From: Nitrospirota bacterium | Lineage (GTDB): Bacteria; JACPQY01 | DNA length: 64,000 bases | NCBI GenBank assembly: GCA_016180645.1 | Contig: JACPAV010000019.1 | Location: 1-64,000 of the forward strand | Reading direction: 5' to 3' | Shown: piece by piece, positions 25,664 to 34,241 of the stretch | How positions within the stretch are numbered: the stretch's first letter is position 1 | Layout of the letters: each line of letters starts with the position of its first letter | The notes under the pieces: generated by a model | What the model was told of the DNA's origin: nothing | What the model saw: the letters and a program-made list of their open reading frames with translations, nothing else | Database searches by the model: none | Position numbers and translations under genes: made by a program

Positions 25664-27358
25664 ATGGGAAAGAAAACACCGAAACGCGCGCACGGACTCA
25701 AACACCGGAGCTGGATCGTGAGCGAAGGCCCGGAGCGGGCGCCGCATCGCGCGATGCTCCACGCCGTCGGCCTGACCGACGAAGACATTGCCAAACCGTT
25801 CGTCGCCGTGGCCAGCACCGGGAATGACGTCACCCCCTGCAATCTCCATTTGAACCGTCTGGTCTCCAAAGTCCGTGAGGGCATCACTTCGGGCGGCGGT
25901 ACGCCCTTCGAGTTCACCACCATCGCGGTGAGCGACGCCATCTCGATGGGCCATGAAGGCATGAAGGCCTCGCTCGTCAGCCGCGAAATCATCGCCGATT
26001 CCATCGAACTCATGACCGTGGCCGAACGGTTTGACGCGCTGGTCACGATTGCCGGCTGCGACAAAAGCCTGCCCGGTTCGGTCATGGCGCTGGCGCGCCT
26101 CAACGTGCCCGGCGTGTTCATCTACGGTGGAACGATTCTGCCGGGAAGGATCAACGGCAAGGCCGTCACGGTCCAGGATGCCTTCGAGGCCGTCGGCGCG
26201 TATTCAAAAGGACAGATGACTCCCGAGGCGCTCAAGACCATCGAGCGTCTCTCGTGCCCCGGTCCCGGTTCCTGCGCGGGCATGTACACCGCCAACACGA
26301 TGTCCTCCGCCGTGGAGGCGCTGGGCATGGCCCTCCCCGGCACGGCATCCATTCCCGCCGTGGATTCCCGCCGCGATCAAACTTCCTTCGAGGCCGGAGA
26401 GGCCGCCCTAAATCTGCTGAGGCTGAATATCCGTCCGCGCGACATTCTTACCCGCAAAGCGTTCGAGAACGCGATCGCCGTGGTGTCTGCGATAGGGGGA
26501 TCGACCAATGCGGTGTTGCACCTTCTCGCCATCGCGCATGAGGCCGGAGTCAAACTCGCCATCGACGATTTCGATCGGGTCAGCCGCCGCACCCCGCATA
26601 TCGCGGACATGCGGCCGGGCGGCCACTACGTCATGGCGGAACTCGACCATGTCGGCGGGATTGCTCTCGTGATGAAGCTCCTCCTCGACGCCGGTGCGCT
26701 GCACGGCGATGTGTTGACGGTCACCGGGAGGACCGTCGCGGAAAATCTCAAGAATGTTCAGGCACGGCCGGACCGCACGATTGTTCGTTCACCCTCGTCC
26801 CCATTCAGCCCCGCCGGCACGCTGGTCATTCTCAAGGGGAACCTGGCGCCCGAAGGGGCCGTCATGAAGATCGCCGGCAAGAACTACGGCGTCATCACCG
26901 GTCCGGCGAAAGTCTTCGACCGGGAAGAGGATGCCTTCGACGCCATCTCGCATCAGCGGATCAAAGCGGGCGACGTGATCGTCATTCGGTACGAGGGGCC
27001 GAAAGGCGGCCCCGGCATGCGCGAAATGCTCGCGGTCACGGCAGCACTCGTCGGTCAGGGCCTCGGCGACAAGGTCCTGCTGCTCACGGACGGCCGATTC
27101 TCCGGCGCCACCCATGGCCCGATGATCGGCCACGTGGCCCCCGAGGCCGCTCGGGGCGGACCCATCGCCGCGGTCAAGAACGGCGATCGAATTACACTCG
27201 ACCTCCCCCGCCGACGGCTCGATGTCGATCTCAGCGCCGCACAGTTGAAGAAGCGCCTCAAGACCTGGAAGCCTCGGCCCATTCCGTTCGCCTCCGGCGC
27301 GCTGGCCAAGTATTCCAGGCTCGTTTCCTCCGCCTCCCTCGGCGCCATCACCGGGTAG
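25664..27358 (+). CDS. ilvD: Dihydroxy-acid dehydratase
   Basis: A 564-residue Fe-S enzyme that dehydrates dihydroxy acids to 2-keto acids in valine, leucine and isoleucine synthesis. Three cluster cysteines are visible: Cys59 in NDVTPCNLH, Cys132 in GCDKSLPGS and Cys204 in [14 protein letters not shown]. The C-terminal domain has [18 protein letters not shown]. The ATG at 25664 keeps the conserved HRSW...[10 protein letters not shown]-terminus; a GTG at 25718 with GGAG upstream is a less likely start because it would remove the conserved Arg-Ser. Divergent from hslV. Confidence 0.96.
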   Translation: MGKKTPKRAHGLKHRSWIVSEGPERAPHRAMLHAVGLTDEDIAKPFVAVASTGNDVTPCNLHLNRLVSKVREGITSGGGTPFEFTTIAVSDAISMGHEGMKASLVSREIIADSIELMTVAERFDALVTIAGCDKSLPGSVMALARLNVPGVFIYGGTILPGRINGKAVTVQDAFEAVGAYSKGQMTPEALKTIERLSCPGPGSCAGMYTANTMSSAVEALGMALPGTASIPAVDSRRDQTSFEAGEAALNLLRLNIRPRDILTRKAFENAIAVVSAIGGSTNAVLHLLAIAHEAGVKLAIDDFDRVSRRTPHIADMRPGGHYVMAELDHVGGIALVMKLLLDAGALHGDVLTVTGRTVAENLKNVQARPDRTIVRSPSSPFSPAGTLVILKGNLAPEGAVMKIAGKNYGVITGPAKVFDREEDAFDAISHQRIKAGDVIVIRYEGPKGGPGMREMLAVTAALVGQGLGDKVLLLTDGRFSGATHGPMIGHVAPEAARGGPIAAVKNGDRITLDLPRRRLDVDLSAAQLKKRLKTWKPRPIPFASGALAKYSRLVSSASLGAITG

Positions 27359-27405
27359 CGACCCCCTCGTGCCCCGAGCCGCACTTTCCGCATCATCGCG
27401 GACAT

Positions 27406-27463
27406 CCCCTTGCCGAGGATGGCATGGGGCCATGATATGTCGCCGCGCCCAGGATGGCGCGGC
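27406..27463 (+). other. Pair of hairpins with AGGAT loops upstream of the peptidase gene
   Basis: Hairpin 1 (27406-27429): CCCCTTGCC-GAGGAT-GGCATGGGG, one mismatch. Hairpin 2 (27442-27463): GCCGCGCC-CAGGAT-GGCGCGGC, perfect 8-bp stem. It ends 7 nt before the start codon of the peptidase, with the only Shine-Dalgarno-like AGGA inside the loop. A related pair lies at 31799-31852 and a third at 48694-48751. Confidence 0.6.
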
Positions 27464-27470
27464 ATAGACC

Positions 27471-28622
27471 ATGGCCTGTCCGCCGACAAAGTCGAAAGTA
27501 CGGCCGGCGTCACGCCGAGCCGCACGGGTCATCATCGCCGCGGGCGAGCACGACTCCGATCTCTACTACGCCACCCGGTTCCTCACCCCCGACCCCTTCA
27601 CCTTCATCGAAATCGACGGGCGCAAGACCATTCTCCTGAATGAACTCGAAGTCGATCGGGGAAAGAAGGAAGCCTCGGTGGATCAGGTGCTCTGCACCAC
27701 CGAGCTGATTCGCAAGGGCGCGAAGGGATTTCTGGAACCTCTCGTCGCGTTCCTCAAGAGGGAACGGATTCGAAAGGTCGTGGTGCCCCACACTTTCCCC
27801 CACCTCCATGCCGTCCGCCTCGCTTCACGCGGATTCAATGTGAAACCCGACGAATCATCAACATTCTTCCCGACTCGACTCGTCAAGCGCCCCGATGAAA
27901 TCGCCGCGATCCGGGAAACCCAGAAGGCCATGGAATCGGCGGTTCAGAAAGCCGTGGATCTGCTTCGAGAGGCGCGGATCGAGGGCGATACAATCCGCCA
28001 CGACGGGGAGGTCGTCACGTCGGAACTTCTGAACCGGATCATGGACCTTCACCTCCACGAAATCGGCTTCCTGGCCCAGCACACCATCGTAGCTTCAGGG
28101 CCCGATGCGTGCGATCCGCACTGCCGGGGCGCGGGGCCGATCCGACCGCATCAGGCCCTCGTCATCGATATTTTTCCCCGTTCAATCCGATCCCGGTACT
28201 ACTCGGACATGACTAGAACATTTGTTAAAGGTCGTCCCTCTGAAGATTTGACACGATTATATGATACTGTACTTGAAGGACAGAAAATGGGGCTCGCCGC
28301 CGTTCGTCACGGAGCCGGGGGGCGGAAAATTCATCAGTCCATCCAAGCCTACTTCAATTCGAGGGGTTACAAGACGGGCGTGATCGAGGGACGCATGCAG
28401 GGATTTTTCCACGGCACCGGACATGGTCTGGGCCTCGACATCCACGAGCCTCCGAGGCTTGCGAAAATAGGTCAGCGACTGGTTGAGAACCACGTTGTCA
28501 CCGTGGAGCCCGGCCTCTACTACCCGAGGATCGGTGGCGTTCGCATCGAGGACACCGTCCTCGTCACCCGCGACGGCTGCGACAACTTCGCCACCTTCCC
28601 CAAGGACTTCCTCATCCCCTGA
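27471..28622 (+). CDS. M24-family aminopeptidase (Xaa-Pro aminopeptidase-like)
   Basis: A 383-residue metallopeptidase: an N-terminal creatinase-like domain (about 1-150) and a pita-bread catalytic domain. All five metal ligands are visible: Asp in VIDIFPRS (233) and YYSDMTRTF (246), His in GTGHGLGLDIHEPP, Glu in TVEPGLYYP and Glu in GGVRIEDTVLV. It removes N-terminal residues, typically before proline. The start codon has no separate ribosome site; a GGA-loop hairpin precedes it. About 80 bp from 28209 are strikingly AT-rich compared with the rest of the gene. Confidence 0.88.
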   Translation: MACPPTKSKVRPASRRAARVIIAAGEHDSDLYYATRFLTPDPFTFIEIDGRKTILLNELEVDRGKKEASVDQVLCTTELIRKGAKGFLEPLVAFLKRERIRKVVVPHTFPHLHAVRLASRGFNVKPDESSTFFPTRLVKRPDEIAAIRETQKAMESAVQKAVDLLREARIEGDTIRHDGEVVTSELLNRIMDLHLHEIGFLAQHTIVASGPDACDPHCRGAGPIRPHQALVIDIFPRSIRSRYYSDMTRTFVKGRPSEDLTRLYDTVLEGQKMGLAAVRHGAGGRKIHQSIQAYFNSRGYKTGVIEGRMQGFFHGTGHGLGLDIHEPPRLAKIGQRLVENHVVTVEPGLYYPRIGGVRIEDTVLVTRDGCDNFATFPKDFLIP

Positions 28623-28682
28623 TGGGAGCAATGTCGCCGGTACGTATTCCCCTCGATTCGCCCGGTTGACAATCAGACGAAC

Positions 28683-29174
28683 ATGCGGAACCATGCCGTG
28701 ACCGTGAGCAATTCAGCAAGAGTGAGGGTCTATCCGGTACGATCGACCAAGCAGTTGGAGGAACTGTTGGTCCGAACTCGATTGAACTTCTTCAAAGGCA
28801 AGGATGAGTTCTTGCTCCCATTCGACGACGGCAAGGGAGCGGTTATCCAAGTGTTTGTACGCTACGCCAAGAAAACCAACGCCGTATATTGCTACACCCG
28901 GGATCTCGACCGCCTCAGGTCTGACGAGGACAGGGGAAATCCAAACCTTCTGAAACAGTACAGGTGGCTGCTTCACAAGAATTACAATGCGGTAACGGGC
29001 ACGTATGGACGCAAGGACGCTGATGGAGAGGTGGTCGCAAAATCCACGTTGCCGCTGGATGGCGGCGGCATTTCGACCCGACAAATGAAGCGCCACCTTC
29101 TTGCGGTTGTCGCCAGAGCAGTGACCTACCTCCGCGAAAAGACGTCCGGAAAATGGAATCCTCTCCCATCCTAG
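28683..29174 (+). CDS. Hypothetical protein, possibly YbjN/chaperone-like
   Basis: A 163-residue protein. The middle (FVRYAKKTNAVYCYTRDL, YRWLLHKNYNAVTGTYGRKDADGEVVAKSTLPLDGG) and the helical end (MKRHLLAVVARAVTYLREK) follow the pattern of YbjN/type III chaperone-like folds, but the match is by eye. The ATG at 28683 follows a TTGACA motif (28666-28671). GC content is lower than in the flanking genes, as for the two following ORFs, suggesting a recently acquired or unusual segment. Confidence 0.5.
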   Translation: MRNHAVTVSNSARVRVYPVRSTKQLEELLVRTRLNFFKGKDEFLLPFDDGKGAVIQVFVRYAKKTNAVYCYTRDLDRLRSDEDRGNPNLLKQYRWLLHKNYNAVTGTYGRKDADGEVVAKSTLPLDGGGISTRQMKRHLLAVVARAVTYLREKTSGKWNPLPS

Positions 29175-29690
29175 GTGTCGGCTTCCCCCTCTCAACATAG
29201 CTTTGGCAGGTTGGCCCGCCGACGAGCATACTTCAAGGGCATCCGATACTGCTGTCATCACTACTGGCAAATGAATGTACTAGGGCAGCCAGGCGTTTCG
29301 GTCAAGAAGGAAAGCTCCGGTGATGACGTCACACTGGAGGAGATCCTTGACCATGTCCATAACGATGGCGAGAGCAGATTCACTTCAATCACGACATCCG
29401 GAAAAGTGGCAAGGGGCTACGCCCTTTGCGGAAAAGAATGGCATGGTGTGATCGTGACCGCACTGCCCGACTCTGGTTCGATCTTGGATCCGCTGCCTAT
29501 TCTCAAGAAAGCCATCAAGAATCCAAACGTCGATCGCCGAACGCTTCTGAGGATAAAGGAAGCCATGGAAAAAGTCACAAAAGACAGGGAACTGTTCGTC
29601 AAAGACGGTCTCCTTCCCTCACAAATCATTTCAAGGAGGATTGTTGGATCTCGCGCCCAGCCTGCGCTAGAATGTGAGGGAAATGGATAA
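29175..29690 (+). CDS. Hypothetical protein in a low-GC patch
   Basis: A frame of 171 residues from GTG 29175, directly after the previous stop, or 139 residues from ATG 29271 (MNVLGQPGVSVKKESSG), which I consider equally possible. No domain is recognised; the second half is helical and basic (PILKKAIKNPNVDRRTLLRIKEAMEK). It overlaps the next gene by a few bases. Composition is less GC-rich than its neighbours. Confidence 0.45.
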   Translation: MSASPSQHSFGRLARRRAYFKGIRYCCHHYWQMNVLGQPGVSVKKESSGDDVTLEEILDHVHNDGESRFTSITTSGKVARGYALCGKEWHGVIVTALPDSGSILDPLPILKKAIKNPNVDRRTLLRIKEAMEKVTKDRELFVKDGLLPSQIISRRIVGSRAQPALECEGNG

Positions 29691-30210
29691 CTCGTCACAT
29701 CGGAACCAAGATCTTGAGACATATTTCGATCTCATAGAGCGTCTGCAGCAAGGCACCTCGCGCCAAGATCGAATTGACGTAGCCCGGCATCTCGTTTCAC
29801 TCCTGCGGTCGAGATCGATTTCGGTGAGAAGAAATGCCAAGTACAAACTGCGTGAGGTGTTCAGTCCACAAAAAGGTCTGCCGTCAAAGTGGAGTCCATG
29901 GGGACCTCCGCAAGAAGCTGAAATCGTGTGGTGGGAGAAGCACTTGCATTCAACAAATAGCGCCGGCGCCGTTGGCCGGAACGATGGGGTGGAGGCTCCG
30001 CCGATGAACAAACTGGATTTTCGGATTGATTCGACGGAGATCGGCCGCCCGGAGGGAACCGAAGCACCTTACAAGAGGGCTGACATCAAGCCCAATCGGA
30101 TGCCTGGGCTTCAGAAGTCTCGCATTCCTTCCACCGATTCGTTCGACAGGGAAACAATGGCCGTCAACACTTTCCACAATCGATTCCCCTCCGAAATGAC
30201 TGCCGCCTGA
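29683..30210 (+). CDS. Hypothetical protein in a low-GC patch
   Basis: A protein of about 175 residues. ATG 29683 is preferred because GAGGGAA precedes it; GTG 29674 is an alternative. The first 60 residues are helical (LETYFDLIERLQQG, VARHLVSLLRSRSISVRRNAKYKLREVF), the remainder is Pro/Ser-rich and looks disordered. Not recognised. It overlaps the previous ORF and converges with the 479-residue gene. Confidence 0.45.
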   Translation: MDNSSHRNQDLETYFDLIERLQQGTSRQDRIDVARHLVSLLRSRSISVRRNAKYKLREVFSPQKGLPSKWSPWGPPQEAEIVWWEKHLHSTNSAGAVGRNDGVEAPPMNKLDFRIDSTEIGRPEGTEAPYKRADIKPNRMPGLQKSRIPSTDSFDRETMAVNTFHNRFPSEMTAA

Positions 30211-30292
30211 GAGCTGAGAGCGGCGAACGTTCCTACGCCGCGTCGTCCGCTTCAAAAGGCGGCGAGGACAACGGAAGGAATCCTCATCCAGG

Positions 30293-31732
30293 CTATGCGT
30301 CGTGATCCTTGATGCGGTCTTGGGCATAGAGGCTCCAGAGGCTTTTGGGCTCGGCCTCGGCGGCCTTCTCATACCACCCCTTCGCCGTCGTCCAATCCTT
30401 CTTCCGGGCGTACAGGTCGAGGAGCAACGCGAGGTTGTAGAGGGCCCTCGGGGAGGTGGAATTCTCCACGAGGCCTTTGTACTTTTGCGTCAGCGCTTCC
30501 ACTTGGTCCGGCTTCGGCCTCTGGGCCGCATAGGCCGGTTCATCCAGAAGCAGATCCCATCGCGGCCCGATATTCTGCTTGAACACGCGGTAGGTCGCGC
30601 CCGTCAGCGATTTGTTTCCCTTCGTCACCCCCGACATCCAGGTGATGTAGTCCGTGAGAAACCGCTCCGCAAACTCCTCGAAGGAATCGAACGAGATACT
30701 CTCCTGCTGGTAGAAGGTTTCCAGAGGACCCTTCAGCCGGGTCTTCCGCTTATCCCTCTGGATCTCGATCCGGAACTTCTGCTCCCGTGACCGGAGTTCC
30801 GCCAGGTCTTCCCGCGCCATGCGCCCCTCCTCGCGCCGGCGTTCCCGTTCCTGAGTGTCCACCTGATCGATGAAGGAACGAACCTCCTCCTCCTTGCGAA
30901 CGGCCGCCATGGCCGTCACCACCGCAAACTCAATCGGCTTGGCCCCAACAATCGGAAGCACGAGCGCTTCAATTTTTCGCTTCGTATAAAGTACGCCGCC
31001 GCGCTCTCCATCATACGGAGCCATCATCAGCGGAAGAGGCGCCTGTTTGAATCTCCGATCGAACTGGATCAGCTCTCGATACGCATCAAGCGATTTTCGT
31101 CGCCCGGTCCATCTTCCATCCAGGAGTGCGCTGAAGAACATTCCGTCCGTGGCAGATCGAGCGGCCGCGCGCAGGGTCTCGAATCCATCCATCCAGTCCC
31201 GGGGCCGGTCCGGATGCCGGCGGGTATATTCCGCCCACTTCAAACACCAGTCGTGAACCAGGAATACCTCCGGTGGACCGTCTTTCAACTCGGACTTCAG
31301 CTCCGCCGCCACATCCTCCGGACTGAGGCCGGCAACCCAGCCGAAATCCATGAGGAGCTTCTCCTCCTCCTCGAAATCACCGCCCGCGCCGATCCGCTGG
31401 CGCGTTAAAGCCTTGAACGCATCCCACAGCTTGGTGCCGTTAAGGTAGAACCGCTGGCGCCGGTAGCGTTCGATTTCCGCGATCTTGTCTTCACGCGCAT
31501 GGAGGAGTTTCTGGCGTGCCGGGTCCGGGCCGGTCTCCTTGCCGCCCAAGATGGATTTCAGCCCCGTCTGCGGCTTGGGCAGCGACTCCTCCTGGGCTTT
31601 CAGGCGGACCACTTCCGACTCCAACTTGTCGATTTTGGAGCCGAGGTCCTTGAAGGACGAGACGAATTCGTCGAGCGCGTCCTGAACGATTTCCAGACTC
31701 ACGGAACCGTTGTTACCAGACCGTTCGATCAA
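30293..31732 (-). CDS. Hypothetical protein with coiled coil and TPR-like C-terminus
   Basis: A 479-residue protein starting at TTG 31732. Residues about 15-50 form a coiled coil (VSSFKDLGSKIDKLESEVVRLKAQEE). A charged, helical middle contains an Arg/Glu-rich stretch (TQERERRREEGRMAREDLAELRSREQKF). The last 90 residues resemble TPRs (ALYNLALLLDLYARKKDWTTAKGWYEKAAEAEPKSLWSLY). No signal peptide or membrane segment is seen, so it is probably cytoplasmic. A GGA-loop hairpin pair lies in its upstream region. The family is not recognised. Confidence 0.65.
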   Translation of the reverse strand: MIERSGNNGSVSLEIVQDALDEFVSSFKDLGSKIDKLESEVVRLKAQEESLPKPQTGLKSILGGKETGPDPARQKLLHAREDKIAEIERYRRQRFYLNGTKLWDAFKALTRQRIGAGGDFEEEEKLLMDFGWVAGLSPEDVAAELKSELKDGPPEVFLVHDWCLKWAEYTRRHPDRPRDWMDGFETLRAAARSATDGMFFSALLDGRWTGRRKSLDAYRELIQFDRRFKQAPLPLMMAPYDGERGGVLYTKRKIEALVLPIVGAKPIEFAVVTAMAAVRKEEEVRSFIDQVDTQERERRREEGRMAREDLAELRSREQKFRIEIQRDKRKTRLKGPLETFYQQESISFDSFEEFAERFLTDYITWMSGVTKGNKSLTGATYRVFKQNIGPRWDLLLDEPAYAAQRPKPDQVEALTQKYKGLVENSTSPRALYNLALLLDLYARKKDWTTAKGWYEKAAEAEPKSLWSLYAQDRIKDHDA

Positions 31733-31798
31733 GTCAAGCCGGCCGGGGACGGCGCGGTCCTTGCCGCCTCACCATCCGACCCATGGACCATGCGACAT

Positions 31799-31852
31799 GC
31801 GGTCCGTCCTGGACCGCTTCCTATCATGGTCCCATGCCATCCTGAGCATGGG
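31799..31852 (-). other. Second pair of AGGA-loop hairpins, upstream of the 479-residue gene
   Basis: On the minus strand: CCCATGC-TCAGGATG-GCATGGG (31852-31831) and GCGGTCC-AGGAC-GGACCGC (31817-31799), in the same order and orientation relative to the downstream gene as 27406-27463. The linking CCATGATA and part of the first hairpin match between the two loci. Confidence 0.6.
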
Positions 31853-31888
31853 ATGGGCGGCAGCCGAACGGCAAGGGCCTCCCCAGTC

Positions 31889-31917
31889 TTGCAGTTCGTT
31901 CGGAGGGAGTGTATAAG
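31889..31917 (+). promoter_or_regulatory. Candidate promoter for the rpmH operon
   Basis: TTGCAG (31889-31894), a 17-bp spacer and TATAAG (31912-31917); the GTG start of rpmH follows 9 nt later. A GGAGGG at 31902 lies within the spacer and too far from the start to serve as its ribosome site, so the mRNA is probably nearly leaderless. Confidence 0.5.
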
Positions 31918-31926
31918 AGCTCGATT

Positions 31927-32076
31927 GTGAAAAGAACATTTCAGCCCCACAAGAAATCGCTCAAACGCACGAGCGGATTCTTGACGCGCATGAGCACCAC
32001 CGGAGGCCGTCGGGTTCTCAAGCGGCGGCGGCAGAAGGGCCGGCATCGACTGACGGTTGAAATCTACCAAAAGTAG
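31927..32076 (+). CDS. rpmH: 50S ribosomal protein L34
   Basis: A 49-residue basic protein read from [20 protein letters not shown], then [18 protein letters not shown]. This matches the highly conserved L34 sequence of the large ribosomal subunit. It heads the rpmH-rnpA-yidD-yidC operon, an arrangement conserved across bacteria. Confidence 0.96.
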   Translation: MKRTFQPHKKSLKRTSGFLTRMSTTGGRRVLKRRRQKGRHRLTVEIYQK

Positions 32077-32422
32077 CTCTCCCCATACCTTCTCCAAACG
32101 CTACCGGCTTTCTCTCCAGCGGGATTTTCGCCATGTCTTTCGAAACGGACGGCGGTTCGATTCGGAATGGGCGGTGTTTCTGGCCTCTCCCAACGGTCTC
32201 GACCACGGGCGCCTGGGGATCGTGGTTCGACGCAGACTCGGCAATTCCGTGCGGAGGAATCGCATGAAACGGCAAATTCGAGAATGGTTCAGGCACAGTG
32301 GAAAGGATCACCCATTGGATTGGGTGGTCATTCCAAAGCCCGGCCTCTCCGTGCTGGAGACACCGCGCCGGATCCGTCTCGCCTTCGGGAAGCTGCTGGC
32401 TCCCCTCCTGAACGTGCCATGA
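32057..32422 (+). CDS. rnpA: Ribonuclease P protein component
   Basis: A basic protein of up to 121 residues that assists the RNase P RNA in tRNA 5' maturation. Motifs: [23 protein letters not shown] and the RNR box [22 protein letters not shown]. No ATG is available before the conserved region; TTG 32057, inside the end of rpmH, is the most upstream start and would overlap it by 20 bp. Its stop overlaps the yidD start (ATGA). Confidence 0.92.
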   Translation: MKSTKSSSPHTFSKRYRLSLQRDFRHVFRNGRRFDSEWAVFLASPNGLDHGRLGIVVRRRLGNSVRRNRMKRQIREWFRHSGKDHPLDWVVIPKPGLSVLETPRRIRLAFGKLLAPLLNVP

Positions 32423-32649
32423 GAACCATTCTTCTCGTGCTCATCGAAGCGTACCGAGCCGCGCTGTCGCCTTTTCTGGGCTCCGCCTGCCGCTTCTACC
32501 CCAGTTGTTCCCAATACGCGGGCGAGGCCATTCAAGAGTTCGGCGCCTGGAAGGGTGCCCGCCTCGCCATTCGCCGCGTCCTCCGATGCCATCCTTTTCA
32601 CCCCGGCGGCTACGATCCGGTCCCCGATCAGGGAGCACCCCGTCCATGA
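32419..32649 (+). CDS. yidD: Membrane protein insertion efficiency factor YidD
   Basis: A 76-residue protein with the family core [27 protein letters not shown] and the conserved [13 protein letters not shown]. It is thought to aid YidC-dependent insertion at the inner membrane. It overlaps rnpA and yidC by four bases each (ATGA), so translation is coupled. Confidence 0.95.
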   Translation: MRTILLVLIEAYRAALSPFLGSACRFYPSCSQYAGEAIQEFGAWKGARLAIRRVLRCHPFHPGGYDPVPDQGAPRP

Positions 32650-34238
32650 AAACAGACACGCTGCGGCTCGTTCTGGCCGTGGCCCTCTCCGCCGCGGTTC
32701 TTTATGTATGGACGCACTACTTCTATCCACCCCCAAAGACGCCCCCGGCAGCTAGGCCCACCGCGGCGGCCCCGGTCTCCCCATCGGCTCCCGCGGCCTT
32801 AACCCAGCCCGCCGTGCCCTCTCCGGCTCTCGCGGCGCCCGTTCCCGGTCCCGCCGAGCCGACCGGAAGGCTGCTCACCGTGGATACGCCACTCTACACG
32901 GCCACCCTCTCAAGCGTGGGACCGCGCATCACTCGCCTTCAACTCAAGAAATATCCGGAGTCTCTCGATCCCGGATCGGCGGGTGTGGATATCATTTCGC
33001 AGACTAACCACGGCGCCGGCGTGCGGTTCCTCTGGACCCCGATCGCGGAGCCGCTGGATTTCACCGGACCCGAGCGACCCGTGCGCGTCGGTCCCGGTCG
33101 CGCCGAAGTCGTGGAATACCGCTGGCAGTCCAGCCAGGGGCAGGCCCTGCGACTCGCCCTCGAATTTGATCCCCAGAGCTACGCCATCAAGGCCCGCCTC
33201 ATCGAAGCCGCGGGATTCGCTCCCGGTTCCGGTCCATCGGGATTGACTCTCGCCGCCTACAGCCCCACCGAGGCCAAGTCGAAATCCCGCACGTCCTATC
33301 ACCGGCCCGCGGCCCGACTCGGCGATAAAGTCCGGCGCGAGTGGAAGGATCTGGAAAAGGCCCTGACCTACGAGGCACAGCACCATCTCGGCTGGATCGG
33401 GTTCGAGGAGCTCTATTTCCTCCAAGCTTTCTGGCCGCTATCCGCACCCGGCCCTTTCGGCGCGAAGCGGGAGGGAGCACTGGGCAGCGTGTACGTCTCC
33501 AGCCAGCCGGGACCCACCGGGCCGGCGGCCGTCTCCATCTTCCTCGGTCCCAAGGATCGCGAAATTCTCAAATCCTTCGACATTCATTTGGAGCAAGTGA
33601 TCGACCTCGGGTGGTTCCAGGTCTTCGCCGTGCCCTTCTACTGGATGCTCAAATACCTCTACAAGTTCGGACACAACTGGGGCCTGGCCATCATCATCCT
33701 CACCGTCCTCATGCGGCTCGTCCTCTTTCCCATCAACCACCTCAGCTACAAGTCCATGAAGCGGATGCAGGACGTCCAGCCGCTCATGAACCAACTCCGG
33801 GAACGGTACAAGGACAAGCCGGACGAAATGAACAAGGCGCTCTTTGCCCTGTACAAGACGCACAAGATCAACCCCCTGAGCGGCTGCCTTCCGATGGTGG
33901 CCCAGTTCCCCATCTTCATCGCCCTGTACAACGTGTTGATCAACGCGATCGAGCTCCGCCACGCCCCGTTCTACTTCTGGATTCACGATCTGTCCTCGAA
34001 AGACCCCTACTACGTCACCCCGATCATCATGGGCGCCACCATGTACATCCAGCAGTTCATGACGCCCACGACCCCCGACCCCCGGCAGAAGATCATGATG
34101 TATCTGATGCCCGCCGTATTCACCTTCATGTTCATCAATTTCCCCAGCGGACTCGTGATCTACTGGCTCATCAGCAATGTCCTCGGCATCGCCCAGCAAT
34201 TTCTCATCTACCGCAAGCGCACTCCGGTGAAGGCCTGA
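32646..34238 (+). CDS. yidC: Membrane protein insertase YidC
   Basis: A 530-residue Gram-negative-type YidC: N-terminal TM (about 7-25), a Pro/Ala linker, a large periplasmic P1 domain (about 75-320), and a core of five membrane segments with [20 protein letters not shown] (hydrophilic groove Arg), [19 protein letters not shown] and [18 protein letters not shown] 32646 overlaps the yidD stop. It inserts inner-membrane proteins with or without SecYEG. Confidence 0.97.
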   Translation: MKTDTLRLVLAVALSAAVLYVWTHYFYPPPKTPPAARPTAAAPVSPSAPAALTQPAVPSPALAAPVPGPAEPTGRLLTVDTPLYTATLSSVGPRITRLQLKKYPESLDPGSAGVDIISQTNHGAGVRFLWTPIAEPLDFTGPERPVRVGPGRAEVVEYRWQSSQGQALRLALEFDPQSYAIKARLIEAAGFAPGSGPSGLTLAAYSPTEAKSKSRTSYHRPAARLGDKVRREWKDLEKALTYEAQHHLGWIGFEELYFLQAFWPLSAPGPFGAKREGALGSVYVSSQPGPTGPAAVSIFLGPKDREILKSFDIHLEQVIDLGWFQVFAVPFYWMLKYLYKFGHNWGLAIIILTVLMRLVLFPINHLSYKSMKRMQDVQPLMNQLRERYKDKPDEMNKALFALYKTHKINPLSGCLPMVAQFPIFIALYNVLINAIELRHAPFYFWIHDLSSKDPYYVTPIIMGATMYIQQFMTPTTPDPRQKIMMYLMPAVFTFMFINFPSGLVIYWLISNVLGIAQQFLIYRKRTPVKA

Positions 34239-34241
34239 CGG

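Noticed and set aside
33438-34199. Minus-strand ORF within yidC
   Set aside because: It lies wholly opposite a well-conserved gene and has no recognisable domain.
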